DNA from: JAUIET01 sp039111475
GTDB lineage: Bacteria; Pseudomonadota; Gammaproteobacteria; Pseudomonadales; JAUIET01
Assembly (NCBI GenBank): GCA_039111475.1
Contig: JBCCIP010000027.1
Span: 17,918-81,917, forward strand
Reading direction: 5' to 3'
DNA length: 64,000 bases
The notes beneath the pieces were generated by a model. It ran no database searches and was not told where the DNA came from. It was given only the letters and a program-made list of their open reading frames with translations. Below, piece by piece: positions 34,944 to 44,005 of the stretch. The first letter of the stretch is position 1. Every line of letters begins with the position of its first letter. Both the position numbers and the translations under genes were made by a program.

Positions 34944-34968
34944 TGGGGATTTGTGGTTATTTGTGGTT
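34944..34968 (+). promoter_or_regulatory. Probable MraZ operator: three repeats of TGGKK with 5-base spacers
   Basis: TGGGG (34944-34948), TGGTT (34954-34958) and TGGTT (34964-34968) recur with an exact 10-base period, and both spacers are ATTTG. MraZ of Escherichia coli binds TGGGN repeats separated by five bases upstream of its own gene and represses the dcw operon. The site lies about 160 bases before the mraZ ATG at 35129. Confidence 0.7.
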
Positions 34969-35128
34969 TTAAAAGGTTTCAAGCGGATGTTTGAGGTCGA
35001 ATAAGGCTTAATTTTTAGCCGAATATGACCAGGTTGGTTTTTGCGGCGCCACTTTACCCATTTGCTCGGTTGCCAGGCGGGTTGTCTGGACCATAAACAA
35101 CGACATAACACGGGTTTCTTAAGCTGCA

Positions 35129-35578
35129 ATGTTCTTGGGTTCGTTCGAAGCGACGATGGACACTAAGGGGCGATTTACGCTCCCTGGAACCTTGCGCGAA
35201 AAATTGCCTGAACATTCCAAAGGTCTGACGGTGACTTCCGATCCGATGCAGGATTGCTTGCTGATCTATACGCAAGACCACTGGCATGAGGTATTAAACG
35301 ACCTGCTTAGTAGGCCCAATACCGATGACACGGTGAAGGCATTTGGGCAAATCTTGATGGGCAATGCGCAGGAAGTTGAAGCTGACGGCAATGGCCGTCT
35401 TGTAGTTCCACCTTATTTGCGCAAATCAGCGCAACTGCAGAGAGAACTGTTCATTCGCGGTGTCGGTAAAAAAATCGAAGTTTGGAGTGAGGAGTCGCAT
35501 GCAGTTGCTGAGCGCAACCGATTGGCTTTGCTGCGCAACCCGGCTTCTCGAAGTTCGCTGTCTGGAATATCGTATTGA
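35129..35578 (+). CDS. mraZ: MraZ, transcriptional regulator of the dcw cluster
   Basis: A 149-residue protein with two SpoVT/AbrB-like beta-barrel half-sites. Each carries the conserved DxxGR motif (DTKGRFTLP near residue 12 and DGNGRLVVP near 86). MraZ forms rings, binds tandem repeats in front of its own gene and controls the division and cell-wall cluster. It is the first gene of the cluster, and its TGA overlaps the region just before rsmH. Confidence 0.96.
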   Translation: MFLGSFEATMDTKGRFTLPGTLREKLPEHSKGLTVTSDPMQDCLLIYTQDHWHEVLNDLLSRPNTDDTVKAFGQILMGNAQEVEADGNGRLVVPPYLRKSAQLQRELFIRGVGKKIEVWSEESHAVAERNRLALLRNPASRSSLSGISY

Positions 35579-35580
35579 TC

Positions 35581-36540
35581 ATGAAGGCGAGCGAATCATC
35601 AAATGACCATTCAGCAGAACACAAAACAGTGTTACTTCGTGAGGCCTGCGAGGCTTTGCTGTGGGATGAGTCGGGTATCTATATTGACGGTACCTTCGGT
35701 AGAGGCGGGCATGCCCGACGTATATTGAAGCACTTGTCTGCCAGCGGACGTTTGCTCGGGTTTGATAAAGATCCACAGGCCGTTGAGGTTGGTGGGCAAC
35801 TGGCTGCCGAAGACCAGCGCTTTAGTATGCATTCGGGCTCCTTCTTGGGCGTTGCTGATCTTGGCCTGGATGGAGAAGTAGCCGGAATTCTGCTTGATCT
35901 CGGTGTGTCATCACCCCAGCTCGATAACGCAGAGCGAGGGTTTAGTTTTCAGCACGACGGCCCTCTAGATATGCGCATGGATCCTGATTCCGGAACCAGC
36001 GCCGCGCAATGGCTGGCTGCGGTTGATGAGGGCGAACTGTGCAGAGTGCTGAAAACCTATGGCGAAGAGCGTTTTGCCAGGCGTATTGCGGCTGCGATTG
36101 TGCAGCGCCGAGAGGAAAAAGCGATTACCCGTACGGCCGAGCTGGCGGAGCTGATAAAGCAGGCGCACCCTCGTTGGGAAAAGGACAAACACCCGGCAAC
36201 ACGGAGTTTTCAGGCTATTCGTATTCATTTGAATCAAGAGCTTGAGGAACTGGAAGGCGTGCTCGATTTGGCCGAGAATCTGCTGGTTAATAAGGGTCGA
36301 CTGGTTGTTATCAGCTTTCATTCCTTGGAAGACCGACTGACCAAACGACGCATGCGAGGTGCTTCGCACACCGAGAGGGTGCCTAGACACATACCGCTTC
36401 GAGAAAGCGAGCTGATAAAGCCGGGCTTACGCTTGCTGGGCAAAGCGATCAGAAGTAGCGCTGAGGAAACGCTGGCGAATAGACGAGCACGCAGTGCGAT
36501 TATGCGTGTTGCGGAGCGCGTCAGAGAGCAGGCCGCATGA
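35581..36540 (+). CDS. rsmH: 16S rRNA N4-cytosine C1402 methyltransferase
   Basis: RsmH/MraW (319 aa) adds the N4 methyl group to C1402, the same nucleotide that RsmI (33314-34210) methylates on the ribose. The SAM-binding IDGTFGRGGHAR and the GILLDLGVSSPQLD motif are intact. I use ATG at 35581; the frame also has a TTG two codons upstream overlapping the mraZ stop. The 3' end overlaps ftsL by four bases. Confidence 0.96.
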   Translation: MKASESSNDHSAEHKTVLLREACEALLWDESGIYIDGTFGRGGHARRILKHLSASGRLLGFDKDPQAVEVGGQLAAEDQRFSMHSGSFLGVADLGLDGEVAGILLDLGVSSPQLDNAERGFSFQHDGPLDMRMDPDSGTSAAQWLAAVDEGELCRVLKTYGEERFARRIAAAIVQRREEKAITRTAELAELIKQAHPRWEKDKHPATRSFQAIRIHLNQELEELEGVLDLAENLLVNKGRLVVISFHSLEDRLTKRRMRGASHTERVPRHIPLRESELIKPGLRLLGKAIRSSAEETLANRRARSAIMRVAERVREQAA

Positions 36541-36914
36541 AAGCACAAGAAAATAGAACAATTCAATATTCAGAACGACAGAGTAGATCGGGCGCAATGC
36601 AAACATCAAAAATGAACAGAACTCGATTGCAATCAACGCTATCCGGTCTTGCGCAGCCCGGCCAGCTACTGTTGCTAATTATGGTCATTCTCAGCGCGCT
36701 TGCAGTTGTTTTCAGCAGCTATCAATCACGACAGTTGTTTCACGAGTTACAAACCCTGCAGCGTGAGGTAGGCAGCTTACACCTGGAATGGCGGCAGCTG
36801 CTGGTAGAAGAAGGTGCGTTTTCAACCCATATACGAGTTGAAAACACCGCGACCGCAGAGCTGGGCATGCAGGCACCAGGATCTGATAATACGATTGCCG
36901 TGCGCGAGCACTAG
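36537..36914 (+). CDS. ftsL: FtsL, divisome membrane protein
   Basis: A 125-residue bitopic protein with a basic cytoplasmic N-terminus, one membrane helix (about 42-62) and a periplasmic leucine-zipper-like coiled coil (ELQTLQREVGSLHLEWRQLL). FtsL joins FtsB and FtsQ to activate FtsWI. Its sequence is poorly conserved, so the call rests on topology, size and position between rsmH and ftsI. An internal ATG at 36597 is an alternative start. Confidence 0.93.
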   Translation: MKAQENRTIQYSERQSRSGAMQTSKMNRTRLQSTLSGLAQPGQLLLLIMVILSALAVVFSSYQSRQLFHELQTLQREVGSLHLEWRQLLVEEGAFSTHIRVENTATAELGMQAPGSDNTIAVREH

Positions 36915-36927
36915 AGATTTATTGACC

Positions 36928-38631
36928 ATGAAACAACAAGCGGCTGTTGCCAACGGAGTGCTGCAACCGTGGCGCTACCGTTTGGTATTAGCCGCTCTAG
37001 TTTTGTTGGCTTGCGCTTTGGTTCTCCGATTGGTGAGCCTTCAATTAGCGCATGGCGCAGGTGGTGCTCAGTATTTGCAGCGCGCCGGGGACGCCCGATC
37101 ACTTCGAACAGTCCAGGATACAGCCCACAGAGGCATGATTTCTGACCGCAATGGCAGGCCACTGGCCATCAGTACGCCCGTCAAGTCTTTGTGGGTGGAG
37201 CCAAGAAAAATACAAGCGGAAAAAGTATCGCTTGTTGCAAGCGCACTGGGCCTGGATTCAGAGAAGTTGATCCTCAAAATAGCTCAAAACTCGGCAAAGG
37301 AATTTCTTTATGTAGCCCGCCAGCTTTCTCCAAGCAAAGCTGATCAGATCATGCAACTGGGTATCAGTGGCTTGCATGCTGCCACTGAATACAAACGATA
37401 TTATCCTGCCGCCGACGTGTCGGCCCATTTACTCGGGTTCACCGACACTGATGATCGTGGTGTAGATGGTTTGGAATGGACTTACAACTCCTTACTCAGC
37501 GGTAAATCAGGCACCAAGCGCGTTCTCAAAAATCGCCGTGGCGAGATAATACAACACATAGAAAGTGTTAGAAACGTTGTGCATGGCGAAGATCTACAGC
37601 TGAGCATCGATCTGCGATTACAGTATTACGCGCACAAAGAGCTGAGGGCAGCTGTGGAGAAATTTGGTGCAAAGTCCGGGTCGGTTGTCGTGTTGGACGT
37701 AGAAAGTAATGAAGTTTTGGCCATGGTCAACGCGCCAACATTCAATCCGAACGAGCGCAGCACTCTGGATATGGACAGTGTGCGCAACAGAGCCGTTACT
37801 GACGTGTTTGAACCCGGCTCTACGATGAAACCGCTGGCCATGATTGCAGCGCTGGAGAGCGGCCGCTACACGCCAAAAACGATAGTTGATACATCGCCAG
37901 GATACATCAGTGTAGAAGGCAAACTATTGGCGGATTCCAGTAATTACGGCGAGCTGGATTTGACCGGAATATTGAGCAAGAGCAGCCAGGTTGGTACCAG
38001 CAAGATTGCGCTGGACTTGGGCGGGCCAGCGATTAGAGGCGTATTGCAGCGTTTTGGCTTAGGACAGTCGTTAGCTACAGGTTTTCCCGGAGAGAGTTTT
38101 GGCTCGCTACCGGATTACACCAATTGGCACCCCTTGCACACCGTGACTATGGCTTACGGCTATGGGGTGGCGACCACGCCGCTGCAACTGGCGCAGTGCT
38201 ACAGCATATTGGCTAATAATGGGCTGCGCAAAGACGTGTCTTTGATTCGTGTTACAGACCCTGTGTATGCCGAGCGCGTCGTTGATGAGCAACTGGTTGT
38301 GCAGATTAATCGTATGCTGGCTGCAGTTACCCTACGGGGCGGAACGGGAACGCGTGCCAGTACAGAGCGCTACAGCGTTGCAGGAAAAACAGGAACGTTG
38401 CACCGCCTTGGCAAACAAGGCTATGAGGGTGACAGGTACGTGGCAGTATTCGCCGGTTTTGCGCCTGCGGTTAAGCCGCGCCTCGCAGCCGCGGTATTTA
38501 TTGATGACCCGGGCGTTGGTACCTATTACGGTGGTGAGGTTGCAGCGCCTGTGTTCTCCAGAATAGTGGGCGAAAGTTTGCGTTTGCTGAACGTGGCGCC
38601 AGACGCTCTGCAGCTTGCTGCAGCAAACTAG
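36928..38631 (+). CDS. ftsI: FtsI (PBP3), septal peptidoglycan transpeptidase
   Basis: A 567-residue class B penicillin-binding protein that cross-links septal peptidoglycan. It has an N-terminal membrane anchor (about 17-38), a pedestal domain and a transpeptidase domain. The active-site motifs are S298-T-M-K301 and K487-T-G489. The second motif reads S352-S-Q354, whereas the family normally has SxN (SSN in Escherichia coli). The codon is a clean CAG at 37987-37989. ATG at 36928 is chosen from homology; the open frame upstream overlaps ftsL. Confidence 0.96.
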   Translation: MKQQAAVANGVLQPWRYRLVLAALVLLACALVLRLVSLQLAHGAGGAQYLQRAGDARSLRTVQDTAHRGMISDRNGRPLAISTPVKSLWVEPRKIQAEKVSLVASALGLDSEKLILKIAQNSAKEFLYVARQLSPSKADQIMQLGISGLHAATEYKRYYPAADVSAHLLGFTDTDDRGVDGLEWTYNSLLSGKSGTKRVLKNRRGEIIQHIESVRNVVHGEDLQLSIDLRLQYYAHKELRAAVEKFGAKSGSVVVLDVESNEVLAMVNAPTFNPNERSTLDMDSVRNRAVTDVFEPGSTMKPLAMIAALESGRYTPKTIVDTSPGYISVEGKLLADSSNYGELDLTGILSKSSQVGTSKIALDLGGPAIRGVLQRFGLGQSLATGFPGESFGSLPDYTNWHPLHTVTMAYGYGVATTPLQLAQCYSILANNGLRKDVSLIRVTDPVYAERVVDEQLVVQINRMLAAVTLRGGTGTRASTERYSVAGKTGTLHRLGKQGYEGDRYVAVFAGFAPAVKPRLAAAVFIDDPGVGTYYGGEVAAPVFSRIVGESLRLLNVAPDALQLAAAN

Positions 38632-38632
38632 T

Positions 38633-40126
38633 ATGATGCTTAGTGAGTTGCTTGAAGATACTCGGACCGTGCCGAGTATTGACCACGAAATTAGTGAGCT
38701 ATCTCTGGACAGTCGAATCGGCATTGATGGCGCCGCTTTTTTTGCGCTGCAAGGCTCAACTCTTCATGGAATGAGATTTGCCCATCAGGCCATAGAAAAT
38801 GGTGCCGTAGCGATTGTGCACGATGGTCTAGCAACGCTGCCCAACGACCTGCCGGAAGGTATTGGTATTGCGCAACTGGAATCACCGCGCGGTCACCTCG
38901 GTAATCTTGCGGCTCGGTTTTACAATTCCAATAGTGCTCAAAGCAAAGTGGTTGCTTTCACCGGTACCAACGGCAAGACCAGCTGCGTACTGAACTTCTC
39001 GAGCTTGGCAAATTCAAGTGGATTACGCAGTGGAGTCATTGGTACTTTGGGTTGGGGGTACGCAGAGCAACTTATCAGCACTGGGTTGACGACGCCAGAT
39101 GTATTTACGGTCCACCGCATTGTACAGGCAATGAATGAGCAGGGATGCGAGGCGATTGCATTGGAGGCTTCTTCACACGCGCTGGATCAAGGTCGTCTTG
39201 ACGGCTTGGACATTGGTACAGCCGTTTTTACTAATATCAGCAGGGACCATCTCGACTTTCATAAAAACGTTGATAACTACGCGGCGGCCAAGTCACGATT
39301 GTTTCAGCGTTCCGAAATAGAAACCGCGGTAATAAATATCGATTCCGATTTCGCGCAGCGCATGATCCAGCCTGTGTGTCCCTCCGCTAGATTGCTCAGT
39401 TATTCCATGAGCGATGCTGCGGCCGACGTGTTTGCTGAGAATATCCAATTACATGAGCAAGGTAGTCGTTTTGATCTGCGCACGCCTTGGGGTACAGACC
39501 ACTTTGAGTTGAACCAAATGGGGCGTTTCAATATCGCCAATCTGTTGGCCGTGGTCGCCGCACTTTGTGCACAAGGCGTGCGATTCGACAGTCTCAAAGA
39601 GGCCGTGCAGCAGCTGGAGACGGTGCCAGGCCGCATGCAACGGGTGCAAGTGAGTAGTGCTAAGGCACCCACAACAATAGTGGACTATGCGCACACGCCT
39701 GATGCGCTGGCGCAAGTATTGGTCGCAGTATCCCAGCACTGTTCTGGAAAGCTATGGGTTGTATTCGGCTGTGGCGGCGACAGAGATCGGGGAAAGCGAG
39801 CAGAAATGGCTGCAGTCGCTGAGACTTGTGCAGATCAAATCGTAGTGACCAGCGACAACCCACGGAGTGAGAGTCCAGCGCAGATTATCGCCGATATTGT
39901 TGGCGGCTTCGCCGAAGGAAGCTCGAGTGCCAAGCACATACACGTAGAAGTTGATCGTAAGCGCGCCATTGAGTGGGCGGTCGGTGCTGCGGCGACCGAA
40001 GACTGCGTAGTTATAGCCGGTAAAGGCCACGAGAAATTCCAGATTATCGGGCCGGCAAAGATTCCGTTCGACGATGTACAAGTTGCAACGGCTACTCTGC
40101 AGCGGCGAACGGAGCAATGCTCGTGA
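38633..40126 (+). CDS. murE: UDP-MurNAc-tripeptide synthetase, meso-DAP adding
   Basis: MurE (497 aa) adds the third residue to the peptidoglycan stem peptide. The ATP loop GTNGKTSC is near residue 110. The motif D408-N-P-R411 is the marker for meso-diaminopimelate rather than lysine, which fits a Gram-negative cell. It starts one base after the ftsI stop with two successive ATG codons (38633, 38636). Its stop overlaps the murF start. Confidence 0.96.
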   Translation: MMLSELLEDTRTVPSIDHEISELSLDSRIGIDGAAFFALQGSTLHGMRFAHQAIENGAVAIVHDGLATLPNDLPEGIGIAQLESPRGHLGNLAARFYNSNSAQSKVVAFTGTNGKTSCVLNFSSLANSSGLRSGVIGTLGWGYAEQLISTGLTTPDVFTVHRIVQAMNEQGCEAIALEASSHALDQGRLDGLDIGTAVFTNISRDHLDFHKNVDNYAAAKSRLFQRSEIETAVINIDSDFAQRMIQPVCPSARLLSYSMSDAAADVFAENIQLHEQGSRFDLRTPWGTDHFELNQMGRFNIANLLAVVAALCAQGVRFDSLKEAVQQLETVPGRMQRVQVSSAKAPTTIVDYAHTPDALAQVLVAVSQHCSGKLWVVFGCGGDRDRGKRAEMAAVAETCADQIVVTSDNPRSESPAQIIADIVGGFAEGSSSAKHIHVEVDRKRAIEWAVGAAATEDCVVIAGKGHEKFQIIGPAKIPFDDVQVATATLQRRTEQCS

Positions 40127-41511
40127 TCCACCCGGCAGATTTGAATTCACTGCAGGCCTTGTGCGGTGGCACTGTGCATGGAAGTAATCAACAATTCGAT
40201 GCAATCTCTACTGATACTCGGCAGCTTAGCCGTGGTGAGTTGTTCGTTGCTCTGCGCGGTGAGCGTTTTGATGCTGCCGATTTCTTGCTGCAGGCCGAAC
40301 GCGCTGGCGCATGCGCGGCAGTTGTCGATCAATTTGATGAACGCTGTGGTCTAAGTCAGTTAGTTGTCGACGACACCTTATTGGCGCTTGGTCAAATTGC
40401 TGCGAGCCAGCGTGAGTATTTTACCAAGCCAGTGATTGCAATCACTGGCAGTGTTGGTAAAACAACCTGTAAGGAAATGCTAGACGCTATTCTCTCTCGA
40501 AGCGGTGCGGTGCTAGCAACCGAGGGCAATCTGAATAATGAGATTGGCGTGCCGCTTACGCTGTTCAGGCTGGCATCTGAGCACGATTTTGCGGTAATTG
40601 AGATGGGTGCCGGCAAGCCCGGTGATATTGCGTATCTATCAAATATTGTCAGGCCCAACGTCGCATTGGTGACGACGGTGGCGGCAGCTCATCTGGAGGG
40701 GTTTGGTTCAATTGAGGCGATTGCTGCGACCAAAACAGAAATTTACGGAGGTCTTGCTGCGGGGGGCTGGGCGGTTGTGAATATGGACAATGCGTTCACC
40801 CGGAAATGGGCGGCTGAAAAATCCGATTCCAATCTGATAGGCTTCAGCGCAGAACATGACCACGTTGACGTTTGTGCGACAGAAATAGAGCAAATCGAAA
40901 ATTCAACGTCAGCGCCGGGCTGTTTCCGGTTTGAGCTTCACTTGCCCAAAGAGCATGCCCTTGTTGAGCTTAGTGTGGCCGGCAGGCACATGGTAAGCAA
41001 TGCTCTGGCGGCAGCCGCCTGCGCGCACAGTGCGGGTGCGAGCGTGGCTGATATTGCCGCAGGCCTATCCAGTTACCAGGGATACGCTGGGCGGATGCAA
41101 CAGCTTAACGGTGTTAACGACAGTAGAGTCATTGACGACAGTTACAACGCTAACCCCACGTCAATGCGAGCCGCAATTGACGTATTGGCAACAATGTCTG
41201 GCTTGCGCATTTTGATTATGGGCGATATGGCAGAGCTCGGTGAGACTGAAAAGGAATTGCACGCAGAGATTGGCCGTTATGCGCGGCAGTCTGATATTGA
41301 TCATCTGCTGTGCGTAGGCGAGCTGAGCGCATTAGCGGCGAAGGAGTTTGGTGCGGCGGGCGAAATTTTCTCCAGCAATTCTGATTGCGCAGCGCGTTGC
41401 AGAGAATTGCTGGTGGGTGGGATGAAGGACGCCAGCGTGCTCGTTAAGGGCTCACGGTCGGCTGGAATGGAATCGGTACTTGCACAACTATTAAAACGAA
41501 CCGAGAACTAG
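40123..41511 (+). CDS. murF: UDP-MurNAc-tripeptide:D-Ala-D-Ala ligase
   Basis: MurF (462 aa) adds D-Ala-D-Ala to complete the UDP-MurNAc-pentapeptide. The ATP loop GSVGKTTCKE and the DDSYNANPTSM motif are intact. Two starts compete. GTG at 40123 overlaps the murE stop (GTGA) and has GGAG 8 bases upstream. ATG at 40117 has the same GGAG only 2 bases away, too close. I prefer the GTG. Confidence 0.95.
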   Translation: MIHPADLNSLQALCGGTVHGSNQQFDAISTDTRQLSRGELFVALRGERFDAADFLLQAERAGACAAVVDQFDERCGLSQLVVDDTLLALGQIAASQREYFTKPVIAITGSVGKTTCKEMLDAILSRSGAVLATEGNLNNEIGVPLTLFRLASEHDFAVIEMGAGKPGDIAYLSNIVRPNVALVTTVAAAHLEGFGSIEAIAATKTEIYGGLAAGGWAVVNMDNAFTRKWAAEKSDSNLIGFSAEHDHVDVCATEIEQIENSTSAPGCFRFELHLPKEHALVELSVAGRHMVSNALAAAACAHSAGASVADIAAGLSSYQGYAGRMQQLNGVNDSRVIDDSYNANPTSMRAAIDVLATMSGLRILIMGDMAELGETEKELHAEIGRYARQSDIDHLLCVGELSALAAKEFGAAGEIFSSNSDCAARCRELLVGGMKDASVLVKGSRSAGMESVLAQLLKRTEN

Positions 41512-41523
41512 GGAGCCACTGAT

Positions 41524-42606
41524 ATGCTGCTTTGGATATCACAATACCTGGCTGAAATTTACAGCCCGTTTCAGGTTTTTCAGTATCTAACCTTGCGCGG
41601 CATCCTTAGTGTACTTACCTCTCTAGCCATTACCTTAGTTGTCGGGCCGATGATGATACAGCGGCTCAATTTCCATCAGATTGGACAAACAGTTCGTCAT
41701 GATGGACCGGAAAGCCACTTCAGTAAAAGTGGCACGCCAACTATGGGCGGCGCGCTCATATTGGTTGGAATATTTGTTAGCACTTTATTATGGGGTGATC
41801 TGGGAAGCCGCTACGTATGGACGGTGTTATTCGTTACTTTTGTGTTTGGTGCGGTTGGCTGGGTTGATGATTATCGTAAGGTGATCGAAAAAGATTCGCG
41901 CGGACTTCCCGCTAGATGGAAGTTTTTCTGGCAATCCGTTGGCGGTATGAGTGCCGCAGTGTTCTTGTACTTGACGGCCGAACACGCTGTCGAAACGCAG
42001 TTGTATGTACCCTTCTTTAAAAACGTCATCATTGATCTGGGTCCGTTTTTTATCGCCCTAACTTTTTTTGTTGTCGTGGGTAGCAGCAACGCCGTCAACC
42101 TGACAGATGGGTTGGACGGCCTGGCTATTTTGCCAAGCGTTCTTATTGCTACCGCGCTTGCTGCTATTGCCTATCTCAGTGGGAATGTCAATTTTGCAGA
42201 CTACCTGCATATAGGGTACGTACCAGGCGCCGGTGAGTTGATCGTGTTCTGCGGAGCGTTGGCAGGCGCAGGCCTGGGGTTTCTCTGGTTCAACACCTAT
42301 CCAGCGCAAATATTCATGGGCGACGTTGGCGCTTTGGCGCTGGGTGCTGCGCTGGGTGTGATTGCAGTGATCACGCGACACGAAATCGTTTTCTTTATTA
42401 TGGCCGGTGTGTTTGTAATGGAAACTGTGTCGGTCATTCTACAGGTTGCTTCATTTAAGCTCACTGGAAAACGAATCTTTCGAATGGCGCCCATTCACCA
42501 CCATTTCGAGCTGAAGGGTTGGCCCGAACCGCGCGTGATTGTACGTTTCTGGATTATCACTGTGATGCTGGTGTTGTTTGGCCTAGCTACGCTCAAGTTG
42601 CGTTAG
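41524..42606 (+). CDS. mraY: Phospho-N-acetylmuramoyl-pentapeptide transferase
   Basis: MraY (360 aa, about ten membrane helices) transfers phospho-MurNAc-pentapeptide to undecaprenyl phosphate, making lipid I. The signature segments are present: GTPTMGG, the catalytic VDDYRK (aspartate pair), NLTDGLDGLA and MAPIHHHFELKGWPE. Length equals that of Escherichia coli. GGGAG lies 9 bases before the ATG. Confidence 0.97.
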   Translation: MLLWISQYLAEIYSPFQVFQYLTLRGILSVLTSLAITLVVGPMMIQRLNFHQIGQTVRHDGPESHFSKSGTPTMGGALILVGIFVSTLLWGDLGSRYVWTVLFVTFVFGAVGWVDDYRKVIEKDSRGLPARWKFFWQSVGGMSAAVFLYLTAEHAVETQLYVPFFKNVIIDLGPFFIALTFFVVVGSSNAVNLTDGLDGLAILPSVLIATALAAIAYLSGNVNFADYLHIGYVPGAGELIVFCGALAGAGLGFLWFNTYPAQIFMGDVGALALGAALGVIAVITRHEIVFFIMAGVFVMETVSVILQVASFKLTGKRIFRMAPIHHHFELKGWPEPRVIVRFWIITVMLVLFGLATLKLR

Positions 42607-42622
42607 TGCAAGGGTGAATTTG

Positions 42623-44005
42623 ATGACCGCAGCTTCAAAGCATTCCCTGCCAACCCTTGAATACACCGTGATCGGTGTGGGTGCTACAGGGTTGTCATGT
42701 GCTCGTTACTTTCAAAATCGCGGTGATTCGTTTGCGCTATGCGATACCCGCAGTAGTCCGCCTGGGGCTGCAGATGTGTTGCGTGAGTTTTCTGGTGTCG
42801 ACATCTATTTCGGAGAACTGCCATTCGAGGTATTACGAAAATCCAAGCATTTACTCGTAAGCCCAGGTGTTTCGCTTGAGACGCCTGCCATAAAGCAAGT
42901 GCTGGATCAGGGGGTGATTCTGAGCAGCGACCTGGACTTGTTTCGAGCCGATATTACCTGCCCAATCGCCTGTGTAACAGGCTCTAATGGCAAGAGCACC
43001 GTCGCTACCTTATTAGCTGAAATGGCACAAGCGGCCGGTATCAAAGTGTGTCTCTGCGGCAATATTGGTTTGCCAGTACTGGATGCGATCGACGAATCGG
43101 TGGAACTGTACGTGCTCGAAGTGTCAAGTTTCCAGCTTGAGCGCAGTGCAGCGCTCAATGCAAGTGTAGCGACCATACTCAATATCAGCGCGGATCATAT
43201 GGATAGATATTCTGATCTACAGAGCTATGCGGCATCGAAACACCGGGTATTCCATAACGCTGATAAATGCGTTGTTAACCGAGATGATGTAGCAAGCAAT
43301 ATTGAAAGTGGTGAGGTGTATTCAAGTTTTGGCTTGTCAGCACCCGCGGCCGGGCTATTTGGTGTTGCACAAGTTGCCGATAAATCCTGCCTGATGTATG
43401 GCGATTCGCCATTGTTACCGATATCTGACATGCGTTTAAAGGGAACGCACAATGTTAGCAACGCATTGGCGGCACTTGCGCTTGCTCAGGCAGTTGGCAT
43501 TTCATTGAGTGTGGCGTGCGATGTTCTGCGCACGTTCGCTGGCTTACCGCACCGCTGTGAGCATATTGCCAATATCGAAGGCCGGACATTCATAAATGAT
43601 TCCAAAGGTACGAATATTGGAGCAACCATCGCAGCTCTCGAAGGGCTTGGCGCTGCGGATGAACGCCGCATGGTGCTTATTGCTGGTGGGGTCGGAAAAG
43701 GCGCTGATTTCGGCGAAATGGCCGAGGCGGTGTCTGCTCATGCGCACTCAGTACTTTTGTATGGAGAGGATGCTGAGAAAATTGCCGTGGCACTCGAAGC
43801 TCATACCGCCATTTATCGTTGTACTGATTTAACCGATGCGGTGAGACAGGCTTATCGACTATCTCAAGCCGGAGACACTGTATTGTTCTCGCCGGCGTGC
43901 GCAAGTTTCGATATGTTCGATAATTTCGAGCAACGAGGAAATCGATTTCGTGAATCAGTGCTGGCGTTTCGAGACAGAGTTTTAGTGACTGGAGCCAGCC
44001 AATGA
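42623..44005 (+). CDS. murD: UDP-MurNAc-L-Ala:D-Glu ligase
   Basis: MurD (460 aa) adds D-glutamate in the second peptide step. The ATP loop GSNGKSTVATLL and the three-domain Mur ligase order are clear, with the C-terminal SPACASFDMFDNFEQRG. I use ATG at 42623, with AGGG about 8 bases upstream; GTG at 42614 would add three residues. The stop overlaps ftsW by four bases. Confidence 0.96.
   Translation: MTAASKHSLPTLEYTVIGVGATGLSCARYFQNRGDSFALCDTRSSPPGAADVLREFSGVDIYFGELPFEVLRKSKHLLVSPGVSLETPAIKQVLDQGVILSSDLDLFRADITCPIACVTGSNGKSTVATLLAEMAQAAGIKVCLCGNIGLPVLDAIDESVELYVLEVSSFQLERSAALNASVATILNISADHMDRYSDLQSYAASKHRVFHNADKCVVNRDDVASNIESGEVYSSFGLSAPAAGLFGVAQVADKSCLMYGDSPLLPISDMRLKGTHNVSNALAALALAQAVGISLSVACDVLRTFAGLPHRCEHIANIEGRTFINDSKGTNIGATIAALEGLGAADERRMVLIAGGVGKGADFGEMAEAVSAHAHSVLLYGEDAEKIAVALEAHTAIYRCTDLTDAVRQAYRLSQAGDTVLFSPACASFDMFDNFEQRGNRFRESVLAFRDRVLVTGASQ

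Larger units (their letters stand above)
34633..35128 (+). other. Long spacer between rnpB and mraZ
   Basis: About 500 bases without a confidently identified gene. It holds an AT-rich hairpin (34641-34675), one doubtful small ORF (34690-34935) and three tandem MraZ-type repeats (34944-34968), and then about 160 bases of leader before mraZ. I could not pick a convincing -35/-10 pair for mraZ. Confidence 0.7.
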
